This document shows, piece by piece, positions 25,139-34,312 of a stretch of DNA of 64,000 nt. The translations under genes were made by a program, and so were the position numbers. Source of the stretch: Rhodospirillales bacterium (GTDB lineage: Bacteria > Pseudomonadota > Alphaproteobacteria > JAJFIK01); assembly GCA_021775005.1 (NCBI GenBank), contig JAJFIK010000036.1, positions 1 through 64,000 on the forward strand, read 5' to 3'. Below the pieces are notes generated by a model. It was not told the DNA's origin and searched no databases. It worked only from the letters and a program-made list of their open reading frames with translations. The number at the start of each line of letters is the position of its first letter. Within the stretch, counting starts at the first letter, position 1.

Positions 25139-27086
25139 GTTCTGGTATCCTTCGCGACGTGGACGCACAGGCCTTTTCGCCCGGGCGCTTTGGCCCATTG
25201 CGGCTCTCTATGACTATGGCAGTTGGCTGCGGCGGCGCTTGACCCGCGCCAAGCGGGCTAGCGTTCCCGTCGTATGTATCGGCAATCTAACTGTCGGCGG
25301 CACTGGCAAAACACCGGTCGTGATTGCCCTCGCTGAGCGGCTCACGGAAGAAGGCCGCAAACCCTTTATCCTGACCCGCGGGTATGGTGGACGGCTTCCC
25401 GGCCCCGTGCGGGTCGATCCTGAAATTCATACAGCCGCTGACGTGGGCGACGAACCGTTGCTGCTGGCCCGCGCTGCGCCGGTCATCATGTGCGCTGATC
25501 GCCCCTTGGGCGCGCGCTTTGCCATCAAAGAAGGCGCCGACATTATCCTTATGGATGATGGCTATCAGAACCCCACTTTGCGCAAAGATATGTCCATTGT
25601 GGTGGTGGATGGGCGGCAGTTCTTTGGCAATGGCCGGGTGTTTCCCGCAGGCCCTTTGCGCGAAAATGTAAAAGCCGGCATGACCCGTGCCGATGCTTTG
25701 ATTGTTATGGGGGGCGAATCTTCGGCGGCGCTTCCCCTTGCGGTTGGGGACTTTGCGCGATCAGTTTTGCGGGCGCGCCTTGCGCCGCTCCTAGAAGCAG
25801 GTGCCCTGGAGGGCAAAAAACTTATCGCCTTTGCAGGTATTGGATCGCCGGAGAAGTTCTTCCGCACGGTACGCGATTTGGGCGGCCGCATTGTATCTGA
25901 GGTTTTGTACCCCGACCATCACGTTTACACAGCGCGCGATATCAAGCTGCTCAAAAAAATGGCGCGAGATGAAAGTGCCGATCTTATTACGACAGAAAAA
26001 GATCGCGTACGCCTCGACAAAGACATTAAGGGCATCAGCACGGTTCCCGTTGAAGCGCGATTTGAAAACCGGCATGACATTAAGGCGCTCACACAGAGGA
26101 TACTGGCGTTGAAAACCACTGAAGTTGAAACCACCGAAATCAGAGTTGATGATCACAAGCGGGTAAAAAAACTCGGCCATTATTTCGAAGCTGCGGGGTT
26201 TTTTGCGGTGTTATGGTTGTTCGGCGCGCTGGGCTTGAAAAACGGATCCGCCTTCGGGGGTTGGATAGGCCGCACCTTTGGCCCCATGGTGCCGCCGGCC
26301 AATCGGGCGCGGCTTAACCTCAAAATTGCCTTTCCTGAGATGTCCGACGACGAGATTGAGGCCACGGTGGTGGGCATGTTTGATAATTTAGGACGAACAT
26401 TTGCGGAATACGCTCACATTCCGAAGTTTGCAAAAGACCCCGAAGCCTATGTGGAAGTGATAGGCAAAGAGCATGTGGAAAGCGCCCGCGCCGAAGGTAC
26501 AGGTGTGCTTTTTGTCTCTGGCCACTTCGGCAATTGGGAATTGATGCCGCTGGTATTACGCCAACATGGCGGACGAGGCGCAGAGGTTTATCGTGCGCCG
26601 AACAATCCCATTATTGATGATTGGCTGATTTCTTTGCGCGCGCGGTACATTTTTCCGGTTCAGGTCCCAAAAGGATCAGAAGGCGGACGCGCCTTGCTGC
26701 GGGTGGTGCGGGCCGGCGAGGAAGTTGCCATGCTGATTGATCAAAAAATGAACGAGGGCATTCCTGTTCCCTTTTTTGGACGCGAAGCCATGACCGCGCC
26801 CGCTGCCGCCGCGCTTTCCATCCGCTACAAGATTCCTATTATTACGGCGCGTATGGAGCGGGTTAGTGGCACCAAATTTCGCTTGGTAGCAAACCCGCCG
26901 CCGAACCTACCCAGCACCGGCGATCTCAACCTGGATATCTATAATCTCTGTGTTTGGCTCAATGAGTTCCTGGAAGACGCCATCAGGGAACGCCCCGACC
27001 AATGGCTCTGGCTGCACCAGCGCTGGGGTAAATTCAAAGATGGCAAATTGGAAGAGCGCAAACCAAAAAAATCTGAAGCGGCTTAG
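25125..27086 (+). CDS. lpxK: Fused lipid A 4'-kinase (LpxK) and LpxL-type acyltransferase
   Basis: One 653-residue frame contains two lipid A enzymes. Residues about 1-330 are LpxK, which phosphorylates the 4' position of the lipid A disaccharide: N-terminal FWYPSRRGRTGLFARALWP, P-loop GGTGKTP at 58-64, ILTRGYGG, and MDDGYQNPTLRKD. After a linker (about 331-350) comes an LpxL/HtrB-like acyltransferase, with RARLNLKIAFPE, the catalytic SGHFGNWEL (His467, Glu472), IDQKMNEGIPVPFFG and QWLWLHQRWGKF. I see no internal stop or frame change. Normally these are separate proteins. Both parts keep their key residues, so a bifunctional enzyme is likely. The stop overlaps the M23 gene by four bases. Confidence 0.9.
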   Translation: MQPPRFWYPSRRGRTGLFARALWPIAALYDYGSWLRRRLTRAKRASVPVVCIGNLTVGGTGKTPVVIALAERLTEEGRKPFILTRGYGGRLPGPVRVDPEIHTAADVGDEPLLLARAAPVIMCADRPLGARFAIKEGADIILMDDGYQNPTLRKDMSIVVVDGRQFFGNGRVFPAGPLRENVKAGMTRADALIVMGGESSAALPLAVGDFARSVLRARLAPLLEAGALEGKKLIAFAGIGSPEKFFRTVRDLGGRIVSEVLYPDHHVYTARDIKLLKKMARDESADLITTEKDRVRLDKDIKGISTVPVEARFENRHDIKALTQRILALKTTEVETTEIRVDDHKRVKKLGHYFEAAGFFAVLWLFGALGLKNGSAFGGWIGRTFGPMVPPANRARLNLKIAFPEMSDDEIEATVVGMFDNLGRTFAEYAHIPKFAKDPEAYVEVIGKEHVESARAEGTGVLFVSGHFGNWELMPLVLRQHGGRGAEVYRAPNNPIIDDWLISLRARYIFPVQVPKGSEGGRALLRVVRAGEEVAMLIDQKMNEGIPVPFFGREAMTAPAAAALSIRYKIPIITARMERVSGTKFRLVANPPPNLPSTGDLNLDIYNLCVWLNEFLEDAIRERPDQWLWLHQRWGKFKDGKLEERKPKKSEAA

Positions 27087-27922
27087 TCGTTGCCGCCGAC
27101 CCCATCGTCCGCTGGCATGGGTCCCACCAGATTTGAGGGGTCCACCCGCTGGCCCATCACATACATGCGCCAATCCAGGTGCGGCCCGGTTGCGCGGCCG
27201 CCTGCGCCAACAAGACCAATAACCTCGCCCTGTTGAACCACCTGCCCGACCTCAACGGTCACCTCGCTGAGGTGCATAAAAACATCAATCATGCCGTGGC
27301 CGTGGTCGAGGAATATGAGCCCGCCTTCATAGTACATGTCATTATCGGCAAGGGTCACCACACCGCTCGCCGGGGCCACAATGGGCGTACCGGTGGGCTG
27401 AGCGACATCGATCCCCAAGTGCGGGCGACCTTGGGTCTCATTATAGACGCGCGCGCTGCCATAAGTGCCCGTGATGATGCCGGTCAGGGGCCAGATGAAA
27501 TCTTCCGCAAACCCCGTATGCGAAGAGACGGGCGTGCGTGCTTCTCGTTTCACAGCTTGCTCGGCCCGGATGCGCGCCAGCACTTCTTCAGGCGGGGAGA
27601 CATATTGCGGCGGGATACCCTCGACTATTTGAAGGGCGTATTCGCGCCGCGCCACGTCAAACGTGGTCGCTTCAGTTTCGCCACTTGGTAGCGTCACCGT
27701 AACCGTAGCGGCCTCAGGGAAGTCGCGCTGAAACCCGAAAACAAAGACGCCTTCATTGCTCACTGGCAACGTGGTGCCTTCATAATCCACGCTTGCGCCC
27801 GGATCGGTATAGCCGCGGATGATCCCGCCCTGGATGGCCTCGCCATCATAGCGAACGAGTTCCTGCGCTTCTGCGCCGAACGCGAGCAATAGCACTGCCG
27901 CAAAACTTAGTACGCGGATCAT
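27083..27922 (-). CDS. M23-family metallopeptidase-like protein, secreted
   Basis: A 279-residue periplasmic protein. It has a signal peptide (MIRVLSFAAVLLLAFGAEAQ), a beta-rich N-domain with GYTDPGASVDYEG, then a lysostaphin-type M23 domain at about 150-270. Zinc-site elements are RPHLGIDVAQPTGTPI (His, Asp), IDVFMHLSEV and TGPHLDWRM. In the last motif the usual HxH is H-L-D, so one zinc ligand is Asp rather than His. M23 enzymes cut or regulate peptidoglycan crosslinks. The ATG at 27922 overlaps the DUF2093 stop. It could be a regulator if the Asp change abolishes zinc binding. Confidence 0.85.
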   Translation of the reverse strand: MIRVLSFAAVLLLAFGAEAQELVRYDGEAIQGGIIRGYTDPGASVDYEGTTLPVSNEGVFVFGFQRDFPEAATVTVTLPSGETEATTFDVARREYALQIVEGIPPQYVSPPEEVLARIRAEQAVKREARTPVSSHTGFAEDFIWPLTGIITGTYGSARVYNETQGRPHLGIDVAQPTGTPIVAPASGVVTLADNDMYYEGGLIFLDHGHGMIDVFMHLSEVTVEVGQVVQQGEVIGLVGAGGRATGPHLDWRMYVMGQRVDPSNLVGPMPADDGVGGND

Positions 27923-28146
27923 GACGACGCGCCCGCGCGCGCCGCCTGCCATTCAAGATGACGACGGGTTGCGATCTCATTGCTGGCATAGGCCTCTTGC
28001 AACTCATGGTTCCAATAGCGAAGCTGGGCCAAGGGGATCTTCACTTTCGTAATGGCGCAGACCACATAGCTGCCGGGTCGCAGCACGTCGTATTCGCCAG
28101 AAAAATATTCGAGTTTTGCCTCGCCTTCAGCAGGTGTCGCGCGCAT
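27919..28146 (-). CDS. DUF2093 protein
   Basis: A 75-residue protein matching the DUF2093 pattern: AKLEYFSGEYDVLRPGSYVV, CAITKVKIPLAQLRYWN and HELQEAYAS. The family is small, soluble, alphaproteobacterial and often adjacent to lpxK or xseA. No function is known. The single Cys in VCAITK could be part of a metal or substrate site in some members, but that is speculative. It lies 34 bases after xseA and overlaps the M23 gene by four bases, forming an operon. Confidence 0.9.
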   Translation of the reverse strand: MRATPAEGEAKLEYFSGEYDVLRPGSYVVCAITKVKIPLAQLRYWNHELQEAYASNEIATRRHLEWQAARAGASS

Positions 28147-28180
28147 CTTTGCCTCTTCGATTTTGGCCCCTGCCTACAGC

Positions 28181-29746
28181 CTACCCCTTGTCGCCCTCAT
28201 CGAAAAGGGAAGCCTGATTGGTTTTTTGGCTCGCCTTTTGTTTGGCCGCTGGCTTTGGGGGCACCTGGGGCTTGGGGCGAGCAGCGCCCGCGCCTTCTAC
28301 ACGCGCAGTAACAGAGCCATCCGCAAAGCTCACATTCATCCCAGCGCCGGGCGCTAAAGCACCAGCGCTGCGCACAACGTCGCCCGCCTCATCGCGGACA
28401 AGAGCAAATCCGCGCTGCAAGGTTTCATAATAGCTGTAGCTGCGGAGCAGTTTTCCTGCCCCGGCCAGTTGTGTCCTACGGGCTTCTATCAAGCGTGCTG
28501 TTGCGGGTCTCAACCGCCGAGCCGCCTGAGCAAGGGTTTCACGTTGGCGCGCCAGCGCGGCTTTGTGTTCGTCAAACGCTCGGTGTCGCGCCACGCCAAG
28601 CCGTCGCCCCAGGCTGGAAATTTGCTCATGAGCAGCTTCAACATTGGCGCGAAGCAACCTGGCACTGAGGCGCGCGCCATGTTCGCGATAACGCCCCAGT
28701 TGGTCGCGAAGCCCCAGCTTTAGCGCCCCCGCTAACCGCCCGGTGATGAGATCAAGCTGCTGCGAAGCGGTTTCCAGTAATGTTGCCGCCCGCGGCAAGG
28801 CGCGCGCAAGTCCCGCCAAGGTCTGGCGGCGCGTTTCAGCCCCACGTGCGATAGCGCTCACCAAGCGGCGTTCAAACCCAAGCACATCCGCTACGAGTTC
28901 GGCGCGGACAGGAACCGCCATTTCTGCAGCCCCCGTGGGCGTTGGCGCGCGCACGTCTGCGGCAAGGTCAATCAGCGTCGTATCGGTTTCGTGGCCAATG
29001 GCGGAAATGAGCGGGATGACACTGGCCGCGGCGGCGCGCACAACAATTTCTTCGTTGAACCCCCACAGGTCTTCAATGGAGCCGCCACCGCGCGCCACAA
29101 TCAACAAATCCGGACGTGGCACCGGGCCATCATCAGAGAGGGCGTTGAAGCCTTCGATGGCCGCCGCTACTTGAGCTGCTGCTTGCTCCCCCTGCACTAC
29201 CACTGGCCAGAGCAGCACGCGGCGGGGAAACCGATCTGCAAGGCGATGGAGAATGTCGCGAATCACGGCGCCCGACGGGGAGGTGATGACGCCAATCACC
29301 TCTGGAATGAACGGGATGGTTTTCTTGGCCTCAAGCGCGAAGAGCCCCTCAGCGGCGAGCGCCACTTTTCGCTTTTCCAAAAGCGCCATCAAGGCGCCAA
29401 CGCCGGCGACCTCCAGCCGTTCAATGACAAGCTGATATTTCGATTGACCGGGGTAAGTCGTCAGGCGACCGGTAGCGACCACCTCCAACCCTTCTTCAGG
29501 CTCAATGCCCAATTTGGACACGGTGCCCTTCCAGATCACTGACCCCAGTACGGCCTTTTCGTCCTTGAGATCGAGATAGATGTGACCTGAGCGCGGGCGG
29601 CTGACGCGGCCCAGCTCACCGCGGACCCTCACGTAAGGGAAGGTATCCTCAACGGTGCGCTTGAGCGCCTGGCTCAATTCCGAGACAGAAAACTCCGGCA
29701 GATTTGGCGCGGCGGCAGCGGAATCGGAAGGCATATTGTCAGGCAT
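28181..29746 (-). CDS. xseA: Exodeoxyribonuclease VII large subunit
   Basis: XseA (521 residues) is the large subunit of exonuclease VII, which degrades single-stranded DNA to oligonucleotides. The N-terminal OB fold (about 18-110) has VRVRGELGRVSRPRSGHIYL. The catalytic domain has VITSPSGAVIRDILHRLADR, DLLIVARGGGSIEDLWGFNE and SAIGHETDTTLIDLAADVRA, followed by PTPTGAAE. The long coiled-coil region (about 290-430) is Arg-rich, and the C-terminus has the usual YETLQRGFALVRD. The last 35 residues form a Pro/Lys tail. The small subunit xseB is not in the window. It is divergent from purD. Confidence 0.95.
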   Translation of the reverse strand: MPDNMPSDSAAAAPNLPEFSVSELSQALKRTVEDTFPYVRVRGELGRVSRPRSGHIYLDLKDEKAVLGSVIWKGTVSKLGIEPEEGLEVVATGRLTTYPGQSKYQLVIERLEVAGVGALMALLEKRKVALAAEGLFALEAKKTIPFIPEVIGVITSPSGAVIRDILHRLADRFPRRVLLWPVVVQGEQAAAQVAAAIEGFNALSDDGPVPRPDLLIVARGGGSIEDLWGFNEEIVVRAAAASVIPLISAIGHETDTTLIDLAADVRAPTPTGAAEMAVPVRAELVADVLGFERRLVSAIARGAETRRQTLAGLARALPRAATLLETASQQLDLITGRLAGALKLGLRDQLGRYREHGARLSARLLRANVEAAHEQISSLGRRLGVARHRAFDEHKAALARQRETLAQAARRLRPATARLIEARRTQLAGAGKLLRSYSYYETLQRGFALVRDEAGDVVRSAGALAPGAGMNVSFADGSVTARVEGAGAARPKPQVPPKPAAKQKASQKTNQASLFDEGDKG

Positions 29747-29823
29747 AGAAGGCCGGTTTGTTCGCGTCGAAGGGCATGCTAATCAACCTGCCACATGACT
29801 CTAACGGGCGAAAGGCGCGAGCC

Positions 29824-31110
29824 ATGAATGTGCTGTTAATTGGCTCTGGTGGGCGGGAACACGCGCTGGCGTGGAAAATCAAACAAAGCCCCTTGGTGGA
29901 TCGCCTGATCTGCGCGCCCGGCAATGCGGGTATGGCGCAAATCGCCGTCTGCACACCGCTGAACGCAAGCGACCACGATGCGGTGCTGGCCCTGGTTCGC
30001 GCCGAGGACATCGATTTCGTTGTTATCGGTCCCGAACAGCCGCTGATCGAAGGGATCGTGGACCGGCTTGAGGCGGAAGGCATTCTCGCCTTCGGGCCAT
30101 CACAACAGGCGGCACAGTTGGAAGGCTCCAAGTCCTTCACCAAAGAACTATGCACGGCAAACAACATCCCAACAGCCGCCTATGCCCGATTTACCGATGC
30201 TGCCAAGGCAAAGGCCTATCTCGCCACCCAAGCCATACCCATTGTCATCAAAGCGGACGGGTTGGCTGCGGGCAAAGGCGTCGTGATTGCTGAGAGCCTG
30301 AACCAAGCCGAAGGCGCGGTTGATGAAATGTTCGCGGGACGTTTTGGTGCTGCGGGCGCAGCCATCGTCATTGAAGAATTTATGACCGGCGAGGAAGCCA
30401 GCTTCTTCGCCCTCACCGATGGCGACTTAATCCTCCCGCTTGTCACCTCGCAGGACCACAAGCGTGTGGGCGATGGCGATACCGGGCCCAACACCGGCGG
30501 CATGGGCGCCTATTCCCCTGCCCCGGTCATGACGCCTGCGCTCATTGCTCAAACTATGGCTGAGATTATTGAGCCAACGGTATCGGGCCTCGCCAAGATC
30601 GGATGCCCCTATAAGGGCGTTCTCTATGCCGGGCTGATGATCACAAATGAAGGCCCGAAGCTGATCGAATACAACGCCCGTTTCGGCGACCCGGAAACCC
30701 AGGTGCTGATGCCGCGCCTTCAGAGCGATCTTGTTCCCGTTTTGCTCGACATTGCCAAGGGGGCGCTGACCACCAGCGCGCTGCAATGGAAACCTGAGGC
30801 CGCAATGACCGTGGTAATGGCGGCTAATGGATATCCTGGCAGCTATGACAAAGGTTCTGAGATCAAAGGCGTCCAGGCGGCAGAAAGTGGCGGCGCCATT
30901 GTGTTTCACGCCGGAACGACAATGGACGGCGGCAAGCTGGTGGCCAACGGGGGCCGCGTTCTCAATGTAACCGCGCTGGGCAGCACAATCAGCGCAGCAC
31001 AACGAAGCGCCTATGAAGCGGTGGATGCCATTGATTGGCCCGGCGGGTTTTGCCGCCGCGATATCGGCTGGCGTGCCCTTGAACGTGAACCCGCTTCTAC
31101 CGCAGACTAG
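29824..31110 (+). CDS. purD: Phosphoribosylamine-glycine ligase
   Basis: PurD (428 residues) makes glycinamide ribonucleotide, the second step of purine synthesis. The ATP-grasp enzyme shows [19 protein letters not shown] at the start, [37 protein letters not shown] near residue 140, and [20 protein letters not shown]. The metal-binding [17 protein letters not shown] is near residue 280. The ATG at 29824 starts exactly at the conserved N-terminus; an upstream start would add 22 residues. It begins 77 bases from the divergent xseA. Confidence 0.96.
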   Translation: MNVLLIGSGGREHALAWKIKQSPLVDRLICAPGNAGMAQIAVCTPLNASDHDAVLALVRAEDIDFVVIGPEQPLIEGIVDRLEAEGILAFGPSQQAAQLEGSKSFTKELCTANNIPTAAYARFTDAAKAKAYLATQAIPIVIKADGLAAGKGVVIAESLNQAEGAVDEMFAGRFGAAGAAIVIEEFMTGEEASFFALTDGDLILPLVTSQDHKRVGDGDTGPNTGGMGAYSPAPVMTPALIAQTMAEIIEPTVSGLAKIGCPYKGVLYAGLMITNEGPKLIEYNARFGDPETQVLMPRLQSDLVPVLLDIAKGALTTSALQWKPEAAMTVVMAANGYPGSYDKGSEIKGVQAAESGGAIVFHAGTTMDGGKLVANGGRVLNVTALGSTISAAQRSAYEAVDAIDWPGGFCRRDIGWRALEREPASTAD

Positions 31111-31134
31111 CCGCGCAACAATAAGGGCTGCCCC

Positions 31135-32217
31135 ATGACTGAGGTCGAATCTCGCCAGGACCAATACACCGGCACAAAAGCTGTTGCGGATACGCACAAG
31201 TTTGATGAGGCTAAACTCCATGAGTACATGGAAGCCCATGTGGATGGCTTTAAAGGCCCCATCGACGTGCAGCAATTCAAAGGCGGGCAATCGAACCCAA
31301 CCTATCAGCTTATAACGCCAGGCAAGAAATACGTTTTGCGCCGCAAGCCGCCGGGCAAACTTTTGAAATCAGCCCATATGGTGGACCGTGAATTCAAGGT
31401 GATTAGCGCGCTTCACAGTGTCGGATTTCCCGTGGCCAAGCCTTATGCCCTTTGCGAAGACGAAAGTGTCCTCGGCACCATATTCTACATTATGGATTGC
31501 GTGGAAGGCCGCATTCTCTGGGAAGGCAACATGCCATCCTTGGAGAAAGAACAACGCAGCGCCACCTTTCACGCCATGAACAAGACCTTGGCGAAGTTGC
31601 ATTCAGTGGACCACATCGCCGCCGGCTTGGAAGATTTTGGTCGGCCCGGTAATTACTTTGCCCGGCAGATATCGCGCTGGACGAAACAGTACCAACTATC
31701 TGAAACGCAAAGAATTGACTCTATGAATCGGCTGATCGAGTGGTTACCCGAAAGCATCCCCGATGATGATGCCACTACTATCGTTCATGGGGACTATCGT
31801 TTGGACAATATGATCCTGCACCCAACCGAGCCCAAAGTTGTTGCGGTGCTGGATTGGGAGCTTTCCACATTGGGCCACCCCTTGGGGGATTTCACATATC
31901 ATTTGATGCAGTGGCGCATGCCCGTCCATGGCACCACGGGCGGATCCCTTGTCGGGCTCGATTTGAAGGCATTGGGTATTCCAAGTGAAGAGGAATATAT
32001 CGAAGCCTATTGTCGCCGCACCGGGCGTAGCGGGATTGAAAACATTGATTTCTATTTCGCCTATAATTTCTTCCGTCTTGCGGGGATCTTGCAAGGCATC
32101 GTCGGGCGCGTGCGCGATGGCACTGCCTCCAATGCCAATGCCGCTGCCATGGCGGACCTCGTTGGCCCCCTTGCAGATGCCGCGTGGGATTTTGCGAAAC
32201 GCGCTGGCGCAAAATAA
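31135..32217 (+). CDS. Acyl-CoA-type phosphotransferase (ACAD10/LvaA-like APH kinase)
   Basis: A 360-residue APH-fold kinase of the group associated with acyl-CoA dehydrogenases. Motifs are FKGGQSNPTYQLITPGKKYV, LRRKPPGKLLKSAHMVDREF, the catalytic VHGDYRLDNMILHP near residue 222, and VLDWELSTLGHPLGDFTYHL. Known relatives are the N-terminal kinase of human ACAD10/11 and Pseudomonas LvaA, which phosphorylate 4-hydroxyacyl-CoA. An acyl-CoA dehydrogenase lies 3.4 kb downstream on the other strand. The substrate is inferred from family and context. It follows purD by 24 bases. Confidence 0.85.
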   Translation: MTEVESRQDQYTGTKAVADTHKFDEAKLHEYMEAHVDGFKGPIDVQQFKGGQSNPTYQLITPGKKYVLRRKPPGKLLKSAHMVDREFKVISALHSVGFPVAKPYALCEDESVLGTIFYIMDCVEGRILWEGNMPSLEKEQRSATFHAMNKTLAKLHSVDHIAAGLEDFGRPGNYFARQISRWTKQYQLSETQRIDSMNRLIEWLPESIPDDDATTIVHGDYRLDNMILHPTEPKVVAVLDWELSTLGHPLGDFTYHLMQWRMPVHGTTGGSLVGLDLKALGIPSEEEYIEAYCRRTGRSGIENIDFYFAYNFFRLAGILQGIVGRVRDGTASNANAAAMADLVGPLADAAWDFAKRAGAK

Positions 32218-32320
32218 CTGAAGCCTGCGAGCGGTTTAAACATGCACCAACATGGTTAAGGGCGTTTAACGATTATTCCATAAACTGATAATTATTTTCT
32301 CAAGTCTGCCTCAATCCAAA

Positions 32321-32336
32321 TGTGACACTAATCACA
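32321..32336. promoter_or_regulatory. Perfect Crp-type site upstream of the PAS kinase
   Basis: TGTGA-CACTAA-TCACA matches the E. coli CRP core TGTGA-N6-TCACA exactly. It lies 38 bases before the start codon of the histidine kinase, so bound regulator could act as repressor or overlap the promoter. A second perfect site lies before the Crp-family gene at 51690. Confidence 0.65.
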
Positions 32337-32374
32337 TTCCGGGGGAGCGAGGAATTGAGGAGCAGCTTGCCGCT

Positions 32375-34312
32375 ATGACCGATGCCCTGCCATCGGGGAA
32401 TGCATCTATTTGCACGCCCACCGCTACGGATGATTGTCCGCAAGGAGCGCATGATGTGTCTCTTGCGGCGTTATTGCTCGCTCACCAGCGAGATGTCACG
32501 CTTCTCATCGACAATGATGCCAGAATTAACTACGCCTCCCCGTCTGTAAGAACATTGGCCGGGTATGCGGCCGAAGACGTGATCGGTGAGGAAATGCTCT
32601 CGTTTGTCCATCCCGACGATACCGACCTCACTGCAGGCGGATACCTTCGATTTACCAACGGCCATGAGAACGATGAGCCCATTCAATTCCGCATTCGCAC
32701 CGCTGATGGGTATTGGCTTTGGTGCGAGTCGCGGCTAAGCAAAATGATCGACGCCCCCTATGAAGGGTTCACGGTTGTCAACTTGCGCGAGATCGAACAC
32801 TTGCAGCGCCTGCGCACTCACATTCGCACCGGCGAATTTGCAGTTGGCATCGGCTCGTGGCGTTGGGGTTTGAATGAAGCGGCGCCGGAATGGTCCGACG
32901 GGCTGTTCGCGCTGTTGGGACAGGAACGCCAACCCGGACCTGTCGACGTTGACGAAGCCCATAGCCTGTGGCACCCCGATGATCAAACCCGCCTTGTAGC
33001 ATTAATATCCGAAGCGCTGGAAAACCCACACAATTTCGATACGGTGGCCCGCATACGCCACAAGAATGGGCACTATTTGATAGTGCGTCTCTATGGCTAC
33101 GTAGAAGCCAATTCCAAAGGCAAACCTGTTGCGCTTATTGGGGTGGTCCACGACATTACCAGCCAGCGGAAGGCCGAAGAAGCCTTGCGCGAGAGTGAAC
33201 GGCATTATCGCCTGATTGTGGATCAAGCATCTGACATGATCGCACGATTTGATGCAGTGGGGCGTTGCACATTCATGTCACCGGGGGGCTGCGCAATTCT
33301 TGGGCGTGATCCTTCGGACATCATCGGCCAAGGACCCCTTCGGTTTGTCCACCCCGATGATCGGGACGACATTGCAAAAATTTACGAGCACGCACAACAA
33401 GGCCAAGACCAGCCCAATGTGGTTTATCGCGCCGTTCACAAGGATGGCCACAGCGTATGGCTCGAAGCCAGTTCGCGTCCAATTTATGATGATGAAGAGC
33501 AATTACGCGAGATCATCATCATCGCGCGCGACATTTCAGAACGCAAAGCGACAGAAGATCACTTGCGCGCCGCACGGGAAAAGGCGGAGGCAGCCAACCG
33601 TACAAAATCGCGCTTCCTTGCCAACATGAGTCATGAACTTCGCACACCCCTGAACGCCGTCATCGGCTTCTCAGACATTATGTGCGAAGAAATGTTCGGC
33701 GAGCTGGGTTCAGAGAAATACAAGGATTATTCAAGGCTCATCCGCGAGAGCGGGCATTTTTTGTTGGATTTGATCACCGACATTCTTGATATGTCGAAGA
33801 TCGAGGCGGGCAAGTATGAGCTTTATCTTGAGGATATACGTCTTGATGCCGTAGCTGATGCCGCCCTTTTGTTGGTGCATCAACGGGCAAAAGATAAGCA
33901 GCTCACCATCTCCGTTGACATCGATCCGGAGTTACCAGTGATTACCGCCGATGAGCGCGCAGTAAAACAGATACTTCTCAATCTTTTATCCAACGCTATA
34001 AAGTTCACGCCGAAAAACGGTGCCATCGCCCTTACCGCCATACAACAAGAAGACATGGTGCAAATTACTGTGCGGGATACGGGGATTGGCATTGCCCCCG
34101 ACGCTGTGCCGCGGCTGGCCAGGCCGTTTGAGCAGGCCAGAAGCGACGCAGCCCTTGCCCAAGCCGGAACCGGCCTCGGCCTTGCCCTGGTTAAATCCTT
34201 TGTGACCCTTCATGGCGGCGAGTTATCAATTGATAGCGCCTTAGGTAATGGCACGGCGGTTACCTTCACCCTCCCCCTCAACCAACCCTCAAGCGTCGCG
34301 CAAACTGCCTAG
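32375..34312 (+). CDS. Soluble PAS-domain sensor histidine kinase
   Basis: A 645-residue kinase without a membrane helix, so probably cytosolic. It has three PAS domains (about 25-130, 150-265 and 272-395, each followed by a PAC-like strand), then HisKA with the phospho-acceptor His420 in NMSHELRTPLNAVIGFSD. The HATPase domain has the N box LLNLLSNAIKFTPKNG, RDTGIGIAP and GTGLGLALVKSFVTLHGG. No receiver domain or cognate regulator is adjacent, so it is an orphan kinase. The ligand is unknown; no heme or flavin signature is evident. A perfect Crp-like site lies 38 bases upstream. The stop overlaps the P450 gene by four bases. Confidence 0.93.
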   Translation: MTDALPSGNASICTPTATDDCPQGAHDVSLAALLLAHQRDVTLLIDNDARINYASPSVRTLAGYAAEDVIGEEMLSFVHPDDTDLTAGGYLRFTNGHENDEPIQFRIRTADGYWLWCESRLSKMIDAPYEGFTVVNLREIEHLQRLRTHIRTGEFAVGIGSWRWGLNEAAPEWSDGLFALLGQERQPGPVDVDEAHSLWHPDDQTRLVALISEALENPHNFDTVARIRHKNGHYLIVRLYGYVEANSKGKPVALIGVVHDITSQRKAEEALRESERHYRLIVDQASDMIARFDAVGRCTFMSPGGCAILGRDPSDIIGQGPLRFVHPDDRDDIAKIYEHAQQGQDQPNVVYRAVHKDGHSVWLEASSRPIYDDEEQLREIIIIARDISERKATEDHLRAAREKAEAANRTKSRFLANMSHELRTPLNAVIGFSDIMCEEMFGELGSEKYKDYSRLIRESGHFLLDLITDILDMSKIEAGKYELYLEDIRLDAVADAALLLVHQRAKDKQLTISVDIDPELPVITADERAVKQILLNLLSNAIKFTPKNGAIALTAIQQEDMVQITVRDTGIGIAPDAVPRLARPFEQARSDAALAQAGTGLGLALVKSFVTLHGGELSIDSALGNGTAVTFTLPLNQPSSVAQTA

